Positions 48,710 to 58,407 of a DNA stretch of 58,407 bases are shown piece after piece. Below the pieces are notes generated by a model, which did not search any database, was not told where the DNA came from, and saw only the letters and a program-made list of their open reading frames with translations. Made by a program: the position numbers and the translations under genes. This DNA is from Saccoglossus kowalevskii (taxonomy: Eukaryota; Hemichordata; Enteropneusta; Harrimaniidae). The first letter of the stretch is position 1; every line of letters begins with the position of its first letter. Where the stretch lies: the NCBI RefSeq assembly GCF_000003605.2, contig NW_003158725.1, positions 204,030-262,436 on the forward strand, in the 5' to 3' direction.

Positions 48710-51700
48710 CAAAAATAAAAACACGCCCACATTCTCCCTGATTCGGGCATGCGCATTATGCACAATATGCCTCCAAGTAGACTCCAAAGAACCGTCCTTG
48801 GTTTATCAAGATATACGTTTAATACGATTAAGTTGTAAAGTATTTGCAGATTGGTGCGAGATAGAAAGATTAACATGTGGATATTAAAGCTTTTGTTTAA
48901 TTTGAAAATAGTACCCGTAGACCCCGCTGTAATTCGCTGTGAAGTTTGCCGATTTGTGTTGGCGTCAGTAAACACTAGGTGTTGTCGATGTATACGTATT
49001 TCAACGTTGTTGTTTGTGTATAAAGTAACTGTATTGAAAGCGTTAACGTTATCGGCTACATATGGTAGCCACATTGCGGCGTACGCAGAGGCGGCGGCAC
49101 GAAAGGTTGCATGAGGGGGGCCAAATCTGCCCAGCAACCTTGCGCCGGAGGCATGTTCCCCCTTAACAATTTTGAAATCTAGACCCTCTGAAGCGCTATT
49201 TCCTGCATTTTGAGGGGCAAATTTTGCTGACACAAAGGTTTTCAGCTTGACGACGCCCCCAACATTTCTTGTACCTGTGCCCCTGTACCGCCGCCACTCA
49301 GGCTGATCTGAACAGTAAAGTATTACCATTTAATCTTTCGGCAATATCTTCAAGTTCAGACACGGGAGAAGGGGCTGACGAATCCATATAGTTGAATTCA
49401 TTGTCTATGGGGAAAGATATTATGGTTTTACTTTTTTTAATGATAATGTGTTTTTTACTGATCAATCTCACTCGGCCGTTGTTTGTTTCAACATGTACTT
49501 TGGTGGGCAATTTAGCCACGTCGTGGTTTGCACCCACCTAAACACCCACAACCAACGCTCCCATCTACCCACCATTCCCTTCACACTCAATACACTCACT
49601 GGAATGCGATAAACTACTAATATAAGATTCGCATAACATTTCTGCAAGTCTCCTAATGATTCTTCGCATCCCAGTTCATTGATGCACCTTCACATAGAGA
49701 TCTGACTTTTTTCCGGAGAAACTCACTGCACTCAGTGTGTTCCTGAAGAATGTCAGGTTATCTTTTTTGCCTCTTTTCGGGTCGACATTCCATGTAAAAG
49801 AAGAACGCCGATAAAAGCTAAGTTTAAAATGATTATTTAAAAAAACAGTGTGCTGATTCTTTTGGTGTGCGTCGCGGTCATCGTGTTATAACTTTATCAT
49901 AGAATCAGCCAGTATATCTGATACATCGTAATTTTCGAACACGTTGCAATTTACCACATAATGTAGTTATTATTAATATTAGCATTTGTTTGTCGGAATT
50001 GAAATGATTTTTTAATGCTGGAACAATAAAATCTATTAATCTAAGATGCATCTCATTTACCTTAATTTTGCCTTCTGTTGTCTGGGAAACGAGTACAGAA
50101 ATGATTCAGATATTACTATGATATCATATTTTCACTAAAACTATTAAATATATAGAGCGTGCGTGAGCATTCCTGTCTGATAGATATGACTTCGCGAAGT
50201 GCTTTTATCGGATTTATTCACTGCATGAACCCCAGACTAGTCTCAGTCAAATAATCTAAAATTTAAGCAGACATTTTTACCTCCGTGATCGAACTTTATT
50301 TTGTACGGTACTAATCTGCCAAAATACGTAACACCAACAATAGATATCTCATGCGTATCTGTTATGTCATCTGTGATCCTGAGAACAACGACAATGTGCG
50401 TCGTCTTCGTGTCAGTTCCTCCCAGTCCGTATAGCTGCACTTAACCTGCGCACTTAAATAACAAGATGGCGCAGTGGCGTTCAATTTCATATATTTCCAG
50501 GGTTCGTTACTATACGTACAGCACGCCAACGTGATCTTAAGTCTTAAGTAAATGTGTGTTGCCGCGTGATTTAATGAAAAGTTTGTTAATTTTCCTGGTG
50601 TCCATATATGAGTGAGGCACCCATGGAAATATTCCCCTGGGTGAATGCATGAACTTGAAGTTCTTCTTTTCTTTCTTTTTTTCAATGATACATCCATCGG
50701 TTTCGTGTGCTTTCAAGGCAGTATTCTTATTTTAGTCCAGTCGTATTTTATGTAAACGTTGATAATTCTAAAATATGAGCTTTCACATCAATCGAAGATG
50801 TGTTACTCGGGCACCAAGCGTGTTGTTTGAGTGTCGCCAACTTGAGAACTTCACAGGTCATGTCACCGTGACAACGACACTACCGTGCGTACATGTTCAT
50901 TGTCTAACTTGTTACCAATTACCCTATACGTATCGATTTTTTGTCGATATCAGTCACGGTCATCTGCAATTTTATCAGGTGTACAAGTGGGCTTTTACGG
51001 CTACTGATTGTGAACTACCACTTCATTGTTGACCGATATGGGCGAGTCATCTATATATCACTCCTTTACGTGAGATGCCATTAACTGAAGTTCAGTCGTG
51101 ACGTCCGTTATGATTCAGATAACGGAAAACCATTCTAAACTTCTTGTTCGTCGGGATGGTCATGTTCGTGCACATTTTCAATAATGTCTCATTCTGGCCC
51201 AACGCAAAAACAATATATATATTTAAAATGTAGTCGCTTTGAGCATCATGGAGCTCCTTTTTATCCCGAGATCGTGGCTTGAGCTTAAATTTAGGATTGT
51301 AAATGAGTTTAACTAAAAAATGCCGATATGGGGGTTTCTACCATTCTCAGATTTAGTTAGCAGATCAAAAAAAAATGAACTTTTGTGCGTGGAGGGGGAT
51401 ATTAAATCGACGTAAAAGTCTGTACAACGTCCATGGCACATAACATATTTATTAGATGCAAAATTAAGTGTTCATGGCTGTTTCATAAACCACATATGTT
51501 TTGAAGATTATTGTATAGGGATTTCTCGTTATTTCACAAATATCTTACTCAGCTGTTGAAACATCTTACTGACACTCACCAGAAATATTCACACGTGTTT
51601 TGTATTTTTAGTAGCCTTGGTAATAAACTCTTCTTATCAAAAACACCTCATTAAAATATTGAATCTGGGCAATCATGGAGGTATATTGGCTAGGCTGGCT

Positions 51701-53160
51701 ATAATGAATGTTTGTGCATCACAGTGGGGTACTGTTTGAAGTCATTTAAATTGCCATTGTTAAAGTTGATATGCACGAACTGTTGATGCCCATTCTTTAT
51801 AAAATTCTGACCGTTGCCTAGAAACCTTATCAGTAAGCATTTTGATTTAATTTTGTTTTGTTTGTAAGTTTCACAAAATAATGATTGTTACAATAGATCA
51901 CAAATGTAAAAAAAAAATTATATTTTAGTAACCTGTGTTTATCCTGCAACAGTTCACTTAGTGGTGGACTATTTGAATGCAATACCATGCTGATTTCCCT
52001 CTGTTCATTCCCAGCCTGAGCCCCAAATCCCAATGCATTATGGGATACCAGGATTAAAGTCGTACCATCGTTGCGAAGGACGCAACATAGACCGTAAACT
52101 TATCAGAGACTGTAATCCTCTCGTGATTCGTGTTTACTAAATGTGTTTATTTATTGATCATATGGTCTATCTTTTTAGCTCTACGAATTTACCAAACAAC
52201 CTTTCTTTTTGTCTTAAGTTGTACTAACTATTCCACAAAACCGTTGTGATGAAGACTGCGATTGCCAATAACTAAATACTTTGCGTAAACAATGGTTTAT
52301 TACTATACACTGTCCGTGACAGCAACTTATGCATTATAAAATAAACCCTTTTAGTGTCTATGTTTATACTTATGTTTTGCATTCGGCAAGATAAATAACA
52401 GATGTCTGTTCCAACATCGTTATTTTGATTTGAGCACGTTTTACAATAAAGACGAAAAAGAAGGTAGGTAACTATTAATACTTTCCTAAACTGCCGTGCA
52501 CGATAAAATAGTAATATAATACAGAACTGATGCGACACACTATTAGTGGATGGGTAGGGAAATACAATTCAAAGAGAAAGGTTTAAAGAAATATATAGAG
52601 AAGCAATAATCGACAGGGGAAAAACAGACTTAGAATTTCAAAATCTGTACAGGAGGAAGCAAAATAACGTATTACACAGTGGATGGTAAATACCAACCGA
52701 TTCACCTCATCAGAAACAATGGTTTAACCCTCGCTGTTGATCATGTCAATGGTACACTGGAAGACTTATATGTATATCTGACGTCCATGCTTTTTACGCA
52801 TTCTCATTAAAATCTAAGTATGAACCGTAACGTTTTAACGCCTGGCATAAACGAATGCATGGCACATAGAAACGTGTTAACAAGTGGATACAAGTGGAGG
52901 AATTGCTAATTCTCGTATTAATTAAATATGCAACTACTCAACACACGTTGACATCGTTGTCGGTGGTGGTCATGGTAGTCGGTGATGCAAAATAACGCGG
53001 TTTGCATCTAAAATTGAAATTGGTATTGGTGCGTAATCTGAACTTGTATGTTGATGTACATCATCATCATTGCCTGAGAGTCGACTTACATATTAAGCAC
53101 AGTCCCCTTTTTAACTCCATGAATAAAAATTATAGCTTCGTTAATTTTAACTGAATCGAG
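48710..53160. other. Stretch without a convincing gene
   Basis: The longest gap-free ORF of the window (minus strand 48697-49329, 210 residues) lies here. Its GC-rich half (49085-49310) looks like an interspersed repeat, and no domain is recognisable. AAGATGGCGCAGTGG (50463-50477) could be a YY1 site or a SINE A box. Nothing else was recognised. Confidence 0.4.
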
Positions 53161-53168
53161 TCTCGATC

Positions 53169-53723
53169 TTATGAATTAAATTTAATATTGGCGAGTATTA
53201 TACCCAGAGTATACACAAAGAGCTGAATATATTGCTTGGTGTCGAGAGCGAAATTTGTGTAAATGCCATCGTCTTCAGTATTTGAGGTGCCGTAACTAAG
53301 GATATTTGATGCGGTCACAAAACTGTCAACAACTGGGTTCACCTCGATCATCGAAAACGATAAGTGTCGTAAAATGGACCTTGTCATTAACGTGCCCTCG
53401 AACATTTTTTACGACAGCACGAGGTTAGAAGTTGCTATCGGCGCCTTGGTGGACATTCCTTAACTCACCCTCTAAATCTCAGCACCCACTGATAATTGTT
53501 TTTAACTGACAATGTCCGTCCACTTATCATGTTTGTTGCGATTTTGCGGTGTTATGTGCTCGACTGTGAACCCAACATCTATCTGAATCTGCTGCCGCAG
53601 TTTTATAGTTTCCAAAGACTCTTTTAGTATTTGGTCAACAGTATGATATGCCGCGTTGTTTCTGATATATGTATCGCCACCGTTGACATAGTATTCGTGT
53701 CCATGTATAGTTCTAATTACACA
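53169..53723 (-). pseudogene. Unidentified coding-like minus-strand frame, interrupted by stops
   Basis: One minus-strand frame gives 73 protein-like codons (53723-53505), including GHEYYVNGGDTYIRNNAAYH and VGFTVEHITPQNRNKHDKW. Four stops follow across 53502-53409, then 78 more codons (53405-53169) including VNPVVDSFVTASNILSYGTS. The two blocks are in the same frame, so they may be two exons or one decayed gene. VEHITPQN slightly recalls the EH(I/V)xPQ of HNH-type nucleases, but one short match is not enough to assign it. A further coding-like stretch in another frame (start MQAWRRREIKTT, near 53823) precedes it. Origin unknown; a mobile-element or virus-like relic is possible. Confidence 0.35.
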
Positions 53724-53871
53724 TTCACTTGTCGTTTATTTTTAGCCGTGTCTCGGGCTGCCACGTTTTGCTGTGCGTGTACAGAAGTTGTCTTAATCTC
53801 ACGCCTTCGCCAGGCTTGCATTTTTTGTTTCGACTCTCAGAAAAGAAAAAAAGCGCGTCTACATCTTTGTT

Positions 53872-54085
53872 TCATTTAATAATTTCGTTCATTGGTGGTG
53901 AAGATTCACTGAGTTCACCGAGAAGAGAAATCATATTTACTGAAAATGACGCCAATACGATGAAGGGCGAATTTAAGAAGATTATATTGGAGTTAAATTG
54001 TTTGCAAAAAAAGGGCGCTGATAAAGAAACAATAAGATATCGATGGTGTGATATATTCGGCGTTACACCCAGCAGTGTAACTTAA
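53872..54085 (+). CDS. Possible C-terminal coding fragment of unknown function
   Basis: The last 70 residues of a + strand frame look protein-like (GGEDSLSSPRREIIFTENDA, then FKKIILELNCLQKKGADKET) and end at a stop at 54083-54085. The start of the frame (53729) looks random, so the meaningful part begins near 53885, perhaps after a splice acceptor in GGTGGTGAAG. The segment could be helical. No family recognised. It is not an upstream exon of the zinc-finger gene, because it ends in a stop. Confidence 0.25.
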
Positions 54086-54319
54086 TATAAATTAATATTT
54101 ACATGCGGTAGCAACAATTGATTAACGCCCCCCTATGACTACCTAATCTTTTACCACTCCTGCTGCATTTCACTTCATCAACGGGTGATCAGTCGATAGA
54201 TTATTGGTTTACACACACTCCCGCCCACTATCTTCGACGACCAACCCCCTGTCTCATTGAACTCGTCGCCAGTTACGCTACGAACACTGACATATGCACA
54301 AGTTCAAATTTGGCACCCA

Positions 54320-54480
54320 GCTGACTGAGTCAGACCCTTCCGAGTGGCGATATCTCCGAACTTCGCTTTGTGGTTTGCTAGATTTGACCACAACATCGGC
54401 AACTGTCATACCGACCCTCACTCGGCAACGTTCCTTTTATAGCTTGCTAGGATATAGCTGCGAGTATATGGTTATATATC
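54320..54480 (+). promoter_or_regulatory. Candidate immediate-early-type promoter of the zinc-finger gene
   Basis: Reading toward the gene: CTGACTGAGTCAG contains a perfect AP-1 site TGAGTCA (54326-54332). CCCTTCCGAG (54336-54345) is an ETS site on the minus strand, right beside it. CCTTTTATAG (54433-54442) matches the SRF CArG box CC(A/T)6GG with one mismatch. GTTATATATCC (54470-54480) could act as a TATA element about 100 bp before the start codon. AP-1, ETS and SRF sites are the classic inputs of EGR-type genes in other animals; the linkage here is inferred from motifs only. Confidence 0.4.
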
Positions 54481-54581
54481 CGTGAGTAAATTTGGCTCAG
54501 TAGACCCGTGATCGTCTACCAAATACAGGTGTGTAGTGTGCAATCGGTTGAAATAGTGGTCTTTCTCTGTTTACAAGCCCC

Positions 54582-55257
54582 ATGAAACACTCATCAATAA
54601 TGGAGCATGGCTACACTCTGTCTGCGGGCCGTATATTTCGGCCGACAATTGTCTACCAGTGTCCGGATGTACACGTAGAGCAGGCTCCAAGCACCGCGCT
54701 TGGTTCAGCTCACAGTATGTATCTCTGTCCAAGCCTCCATAGTACGATGGAGAATTCCGTCGTGTCGAGCTGGTGGTCCAGGACACCGCCTGGATTAGTC
54801 AATACGCGATCGGACTACTATGACCCCCCGTCTTACATTGCCTGTAACAACCCCATGTGTCTTCCCAGGTGGGTTACGCCAGAGTTTTCTAAAACGGACT
54901 TCTCCAGCCGTCCAAGGCTGTTTGCCACTGCGCCATCATTACCAGTTACGAAGCCTGTCTCAAAAGAATTCTCGTTGCTCCGTCCCGATGTCATTTTGTC
55001 GGGAAACTGTGAACCCATAAACACTGGGTCCAAGTCAGATACACTGACCAGGCTCAAGGAATTTGTCAACATTTCCCATGGCGGCGTTGATCCAGTCTCC
55101 ATCACCGAAGTCGCCGCTGGTGGAACTTTGGAAGAGAACACGAGATCGAGAGATGAAAAGAAGATGGAAGAAAAGAGAAGGCGTTTCCCGTGTCCAATTT
55201 GCGACGTGTCGTGTTCCAATAATGGTCAACTTCGTGGCCACATACGAGTTCACACAG
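54582..55257 (+). CDS. EGR-like C2H2 zinc-finger transcription factor, exon 1
   Basis: Encodes residues 1-225 plus the first base of codon 226. The N-terminal 190 residues are Ser/Pro/Thr-rich and probably disordered, the usual layout of a regulatory domain. A basic patch (residues 193-201, KKMEEKRRR) precedes finger 1 and could be a nuclear localisation signal. Finger 1 has C204, C207, H220 and H224; the usual aromatic residue is replaced by C211. The exon ends in the TG|E linker at CACACAG/GTAAGG, a strong donor, in phase 1. An in-frame TGA at 54549-54551 shows the start is not further upstream in this exon. Two starts are possible: 54582 (weak context) or Met7 at 54600, whose A at -3 and G at +4 fit Kozak better. 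The minus-strand ORFs across the same bases are shadows. Confidence 0.85.
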
Positions 55258-56991
55258 GTAAGGGTTGGCATGTTTAGTGTTTGGTTGTTATCGATAGTCG
55301 GTCGTGGCAAATTTAAGCTAGATGCATTTTGACATCACACGTTCACATGCCATGACCACCTGTTGCGGTGCAAAAAGTCACAGTGAGGCGACTATATAAT
55401 TTTTGAAACAAAATACCAATACCTGGGTAAGAAAGATGGAAAAAAACAGTGTCTGTGAAATAATAACATGTTTCTCAACTTATTGTGCGTTGCTTAATTG
55501 CACAGGAAACACCATAGTTATTAAAAGGGGGCAATCCGGCGTTGCCAAACGCGGCTGTTCTGCGATAGGGCTTGACTGAATACAAAATAACAGTTCTCTT
55601 CATTATTCCATGGGCAGTGTCAGACAAAAATGAAGAACACGTATGAATCTATACAAGTTCTTTGTTCAACAAAAAAACGCTCGACTCCTAGGACTGGGTA
55701 CGACCACTTTATGCTGTGTTGCACGATTTTAATTCGCCATCAATCATCGGGGAAAAGTCTATCACTTCAGAAAAGGTTACCATTGTCGCTAACTACACTC
55801 TGCTATTTCATGTCAGAAAAAATAAATAACTCGTGCCGCCCGATTAATTAAATTGGCACTACAGTGCATAGAATCGCACCTGGCGGAACAAGTAGTTTCT
55901 GTTTTGTTTATGTTTTAAAAAATATTCGTAATAAAGCGCGATTTCATAATATATTCGGTTCAATATACACACATATATATATGGTTGGAAGCCATGTAAA
56001 TTAAGTTCTGTTTACTCTTTATATATACAACTATATTTATTTTAGCATACCGTAACTTAGAGTCCATATTTGTGACCATCTAGTATATAAAAGACGAATC
56101 AGAACGACGGGCCTCCACATCGGCGCTACGGAGTTTCTTAAACTATATATAGTGGGATTTCTGCTTGTGTAAACTGGCGACAACGAGCATCTTTGCTAGC
56201 TTTGTACTGTACCACTGCCCGGTGACATAAGATAAATTGACGAAACCAGTCTCGTATGTCAATGTCAACTGCACAAATGAATATCGTCACATTCCTGACG
56301 TTGATTTGGTTGTTAGTGACGAATCTGTTGCGCTTGCGTGTTTTCTAGCGTCTCTACATTAGCAATAATGATTATATACGACACTAACATCGATATTATG
56401 GTATAGTAGTTGCGTTTGTGTTGTCTTCTCGGGTAGCGTGGAGGAAAGGCATAACAATCAAGCTTTAAGAGTGGGACACACTTAGTGAAATAGTTGCGTT
56501 TGTGATGTTCGAATCCCGTACATGTGGTGATATCGACTCGGCCTGTGGAGTGTTCCGTGGACGCCATATCCCGGAGTACCTTTATATGTATTTGCTACGT
56601 CGGTTCAAAATTTATGCTTACGCTTTGAAAACAGACTTGTTTAAATGTTCATGTATTTGCTTTTATTTTGACGTCTATTGGTGTGAATGCCATGAATAAA
56701 CATGCCCCAAATCATGTTGTTCAGGTTTTAGATGTGTTGACCCTTCAACTTCGAGAAGTGCTACAGTACTCAGCGTGTGTTTCCATGGTAATTGGAAAGT
56801 AGTAACGGGGTTTTGAGGGTGTAGACGGGCGCGTGAAATTGAATTGAAAAGTGTCTTTTGGCACAAGTATACTAAACTTTTTAATCACTGTGTTTGCTCC
56901 CCCAATAAAATCCGTTGAATTTCCATATGTTACAATGTGGCCAACCCCGTTGCGTAGCAACTGCTCATTGTCATCATTCTTTCTCTTCCAG
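55258..56991 (+). other. Intron of the zinc-finger gene (1734 bp)
   Basis: GTAAGG donor and TTCTTTCTCTTCCAG acceptor with a good pyrimidine tract. Phase 1, inside the first inter-finger linker. The intron contains a TATA box at 56084-56093, and no other coding exon was recognised. Confidence 0.85.
56084..56093 (+). promoter_or_regulatory. Intronic TATA box TATATAAAAG
   Basis: A consensus TATA box 0.9 kb before exon 2, followed by a GC-richer tract (ACGACGGGCCTCCACATCGG). It could start a transcript that includes exon 2 and lacks the N-terminal region and finger 1. No alternative coding exon is obvious. Confidence 0.3.
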
Positions 56992-57314
56992 GCGAGCGTC
57001 CATTCAAGTGCGACAACCCGTGTTGTGGTCGCGCCTTCGCTAGAAACGAAGAACTGACTCGACATAAAAGAATCCACACCGGCCTCAGGCCGCACCGTTG
57101 TACCATCTGTAACAAACGATTCGGCAGGAAAGACCACCTGACCAAACACATCAAAACTCACCTCAAACCCGCCGAAAAGAAAACATACGTGTGCGAAATG
57201 TTCGGATGTGGCCAAAAGTATAGTCGGTCAGATGCACTGGCAAGGCACCAGTGGACGGCTCATTCCGTGAAACCAAAATCAAACTGTAGAAAAAACACGA
57301 CGCCGCAGCAGTAA
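56992..57314 (+). CDS. EGR-like C2H2 zinc-finger transcription factor, exon 2
   Basis: Joins exon 1 in frame to give TG-ERPFKC and completes a 332-residue nuclear DNA-binding protein. Finger 2: C232, C237, H250, H254 (CX4C, as in EGR finger 1). Finger 3: C262, C265, H278, H282. Finger 4: C293, C298, H311, H316 (CX4C, HX4H). Fingers 1-3 have consensus-like TGERP/TGLRP linkers; fingers 3-4 are joined by a longer non-canonical linker (LKPAEKK). Recognition helices are RNEELTR, RKDHLTK and RSDALAR, close to EGR's RSDELTR and RSDHLTT. By the standard code these should favour a site near 5'-GTG(G/T)GGGCG-3' (inference). The stop TAA is at 57312-57314, followed by a short C-terminal tail only. True EGR proteins have three fingers and no extra finger before them, so this is an EGR-like relative and not a certain EGR orthologue. 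Confidence 0.9.
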
Positions 57315-57486
57315 AATTCGTTTTGATTAAATAAGAAATAAGACTCGTTTGTATGTGGTAACAAGGAGGGGTGGGGTGACTTAGCGCCACTTACATCGAG
57401 ATTTGTTTTACTTAACTGTTTATTCAGAAACTGCATTCTATGCAAACCTACCTCAACAATAATGTTGTATTTTTACAACTTCATTC

Positions 57487-57582
57487 TTAAAGCGCGGTGG
57501 TCGTCGCGCAGCGCGTGTTCGAATTTCATGTAAATAAACAATGTATTTTACACGCGTTGTATACGTCGTTGCGAGTTCCATA
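57487..57582 (+). repeat. Dispersed repeat in the zinc-finger 3'UTR
   Basis: Matches the reverse complement of 35077-35172: GTCGTCGCGCAGCGCGTG, TTTCATGTAA, TTTTACACGCGTTGTATACG and TCG. It lies downstream of the stop and contains the first AATAAA. Confidence 0.75.
57533..57538 (+). terminator. Polyadenylation signal AATAAA of the zinc-finger gene
   Basis: First AATAAA after the stop, 219 bp downstream, inside a dispersed repeat. A second AATAAA at 58078-58083 with a following T-run is an alternative. Confidence 0.5.
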
Positions 57583-57589
57583 TCGAACA

Positions 57590-58270
57590 GGACGCGGCGC
57601 GGCGACTGCCGCCCTTTAATTTACGTCTCTCCTCGCGAACAGAGTCGCAAGTTCTCGATACATTGCTTAGTACGGCTAAATCAAGTTTCATTGGTTTATA
57701 TTTAATCTTACTTTTGATCGCCTTATCTTAACAGTTATCGCATTTTTACATGTGCAGTTCCCTCCCCACTTCCAAACTCGCTTAAATATAATATTGTATC
57801 TTAATATTTATCTAGAACTGAACTGAAAGGTGACTTGTCTGTGCTTTGTCACAACCACTTCAATGTCTTTGCGGATATTGCTGTGTATTTTGGCACGCCA
57901 CTCTCTACCATGCTCCCGTCCAGTTGACTTCCGTACGCATGTGTATACGTCATGACTCGTATTACAGATTGACAATCCACCAGGTGTTTTACGAGACATT
58001 TACACAATGTGTTCGCAACAAAACCAGTATATTTAGGTGTTGTGCTCAATATATTACACATTTGCGAAATACCTAGAAATAAACAATTTTTTTTTTTTCA
58101 CAATATTACTGTTTATCTTTATTTTAGCTGTTATCCATGCCAAACTTGATGAAAAACAGACGTAGAGGGTCTGATTTTTTTTTACATATGAAGTTAGTTT
58201 ATGGTTCCTGGTGTACAAACGACAAATTCTGCCTTTAAATAAAAGAATCTAAACAAAATAACAACAAAAT
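57590..58270. other. Gene-free stretch downstream of the zinc-finger gene
   Basis: Possible distal 3'UTR up to the AATAAA at 58078-58083. The mirrored ORFs at 57808-58076 look random. Confidence 0.4.
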
Positions 58271-58284
58271 ATCAATAAAATATC

Positions 58285-58407
<123 letters not shown>

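Noticed and set aside
48697-49329. 210-residue minus-strand ORF
   Set aside because: It is the longest gap-free ORF, but its GC-rich half looks like an interspersed repeat and the rest like random translated AT-rich DNA. No domain or splice context was recognised.
50463-50477. AAGATGGCGCAGTGG as a SINE A box
   Set aside because: The following B-box candidate is only about 36 bp away and imperfect; a YY1-type site is equally likely, so neither was called.
54294-54485. 63-residue ORF upstream of the zinc-finger gene
   Set aside because: It coincides with the promoter-like motif cluster and has no domain; at best an upstream ORF.
54833-55310. Minus-strand ORFs of 128 and 91 residues over zinc-finger exon 1
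   Set aside because: Shadows of the + strand coding exon.
56745-57215. 156-residue minus-strand ORF over zinc-finger exon 2
   Set aside because: Shadow of the exon with the four-finger consensus on the + strand, and it crosses the splice acceptor.

Overview
This window is animal nuclear DNA. It is AT-rich (roughly 35% GC by eye) and has long gene-free stretches, GT-AG introns, polyadenylation signals, many diverged interspersed repeats, tRNA-derived SINE remnants and one assembly gap (25484-25999). The repeat mix (L2/CR1-type LINE, BEL/Pao-type LTR element, pogo/Tigger-type DNA transposon, small TTAA-flanked MITEs) suggests a marine invertebrate, possibly a lophotrochozoan. The species cannot be fixed from the sequence alone.

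Only one gene looks intact: a two-exon C2H2 zinc-finger transcription factor on the + strand (54582-55257 joined to 56992-57314, 332 residues). It has four fingers, and the second and third resemble the first two fingers of EGR/Krox proteins. A cluster of AP-1, ETS and CArG-like sites lies just upstream. A TATA box in its 1.7 kb intron could serve a short isoform carrying only fingers 2-4. Its 3'UTR overlaps a dispersed repeat that supplies the nearest AATAAA signal.

The left end (about 3.4-6.8 kb) holds the most unusual relic: a multi-exon DDE-transposase-like gene with three recognisable introns, several frameshifts and stops, and a C-terminal zinc-binding tail. Just upstream is a 135-bp tandem repeat (2476-3066). 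From 9.1 to 9.7 kb there is a decayed satellite-like array with a period of 150-190 bp. At 15.5-17.2 kb a LINE fragment has been copied nearly perfectly into a second tandem duplication.

The middle (20-44 kb) is a patchwork of paired repeats: a MITE family at 20.0 and 43.1 kb, direct duplications at 22.3/23.7, 33.1/42.0, 35.8/38.3, 39.0/39.4 and 41.8/42.6 kb, a pogo-type element around the gap, a BEL/Pao integrase fragment at 28.5 kb and a RecQ-like helicase fragment at 34.2 kb. Apart from the zinc-finger gene, nothing in these stretches looks like an intact gene. Many short ORFs exist but have no protein-like composition.

A coding-like but stop-interrupted minus-strand frame at 53.17-53.72 kb is unidentified. 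No prokaryotic system, CRISPR array, rRNA or complete tRNA gene was seen.
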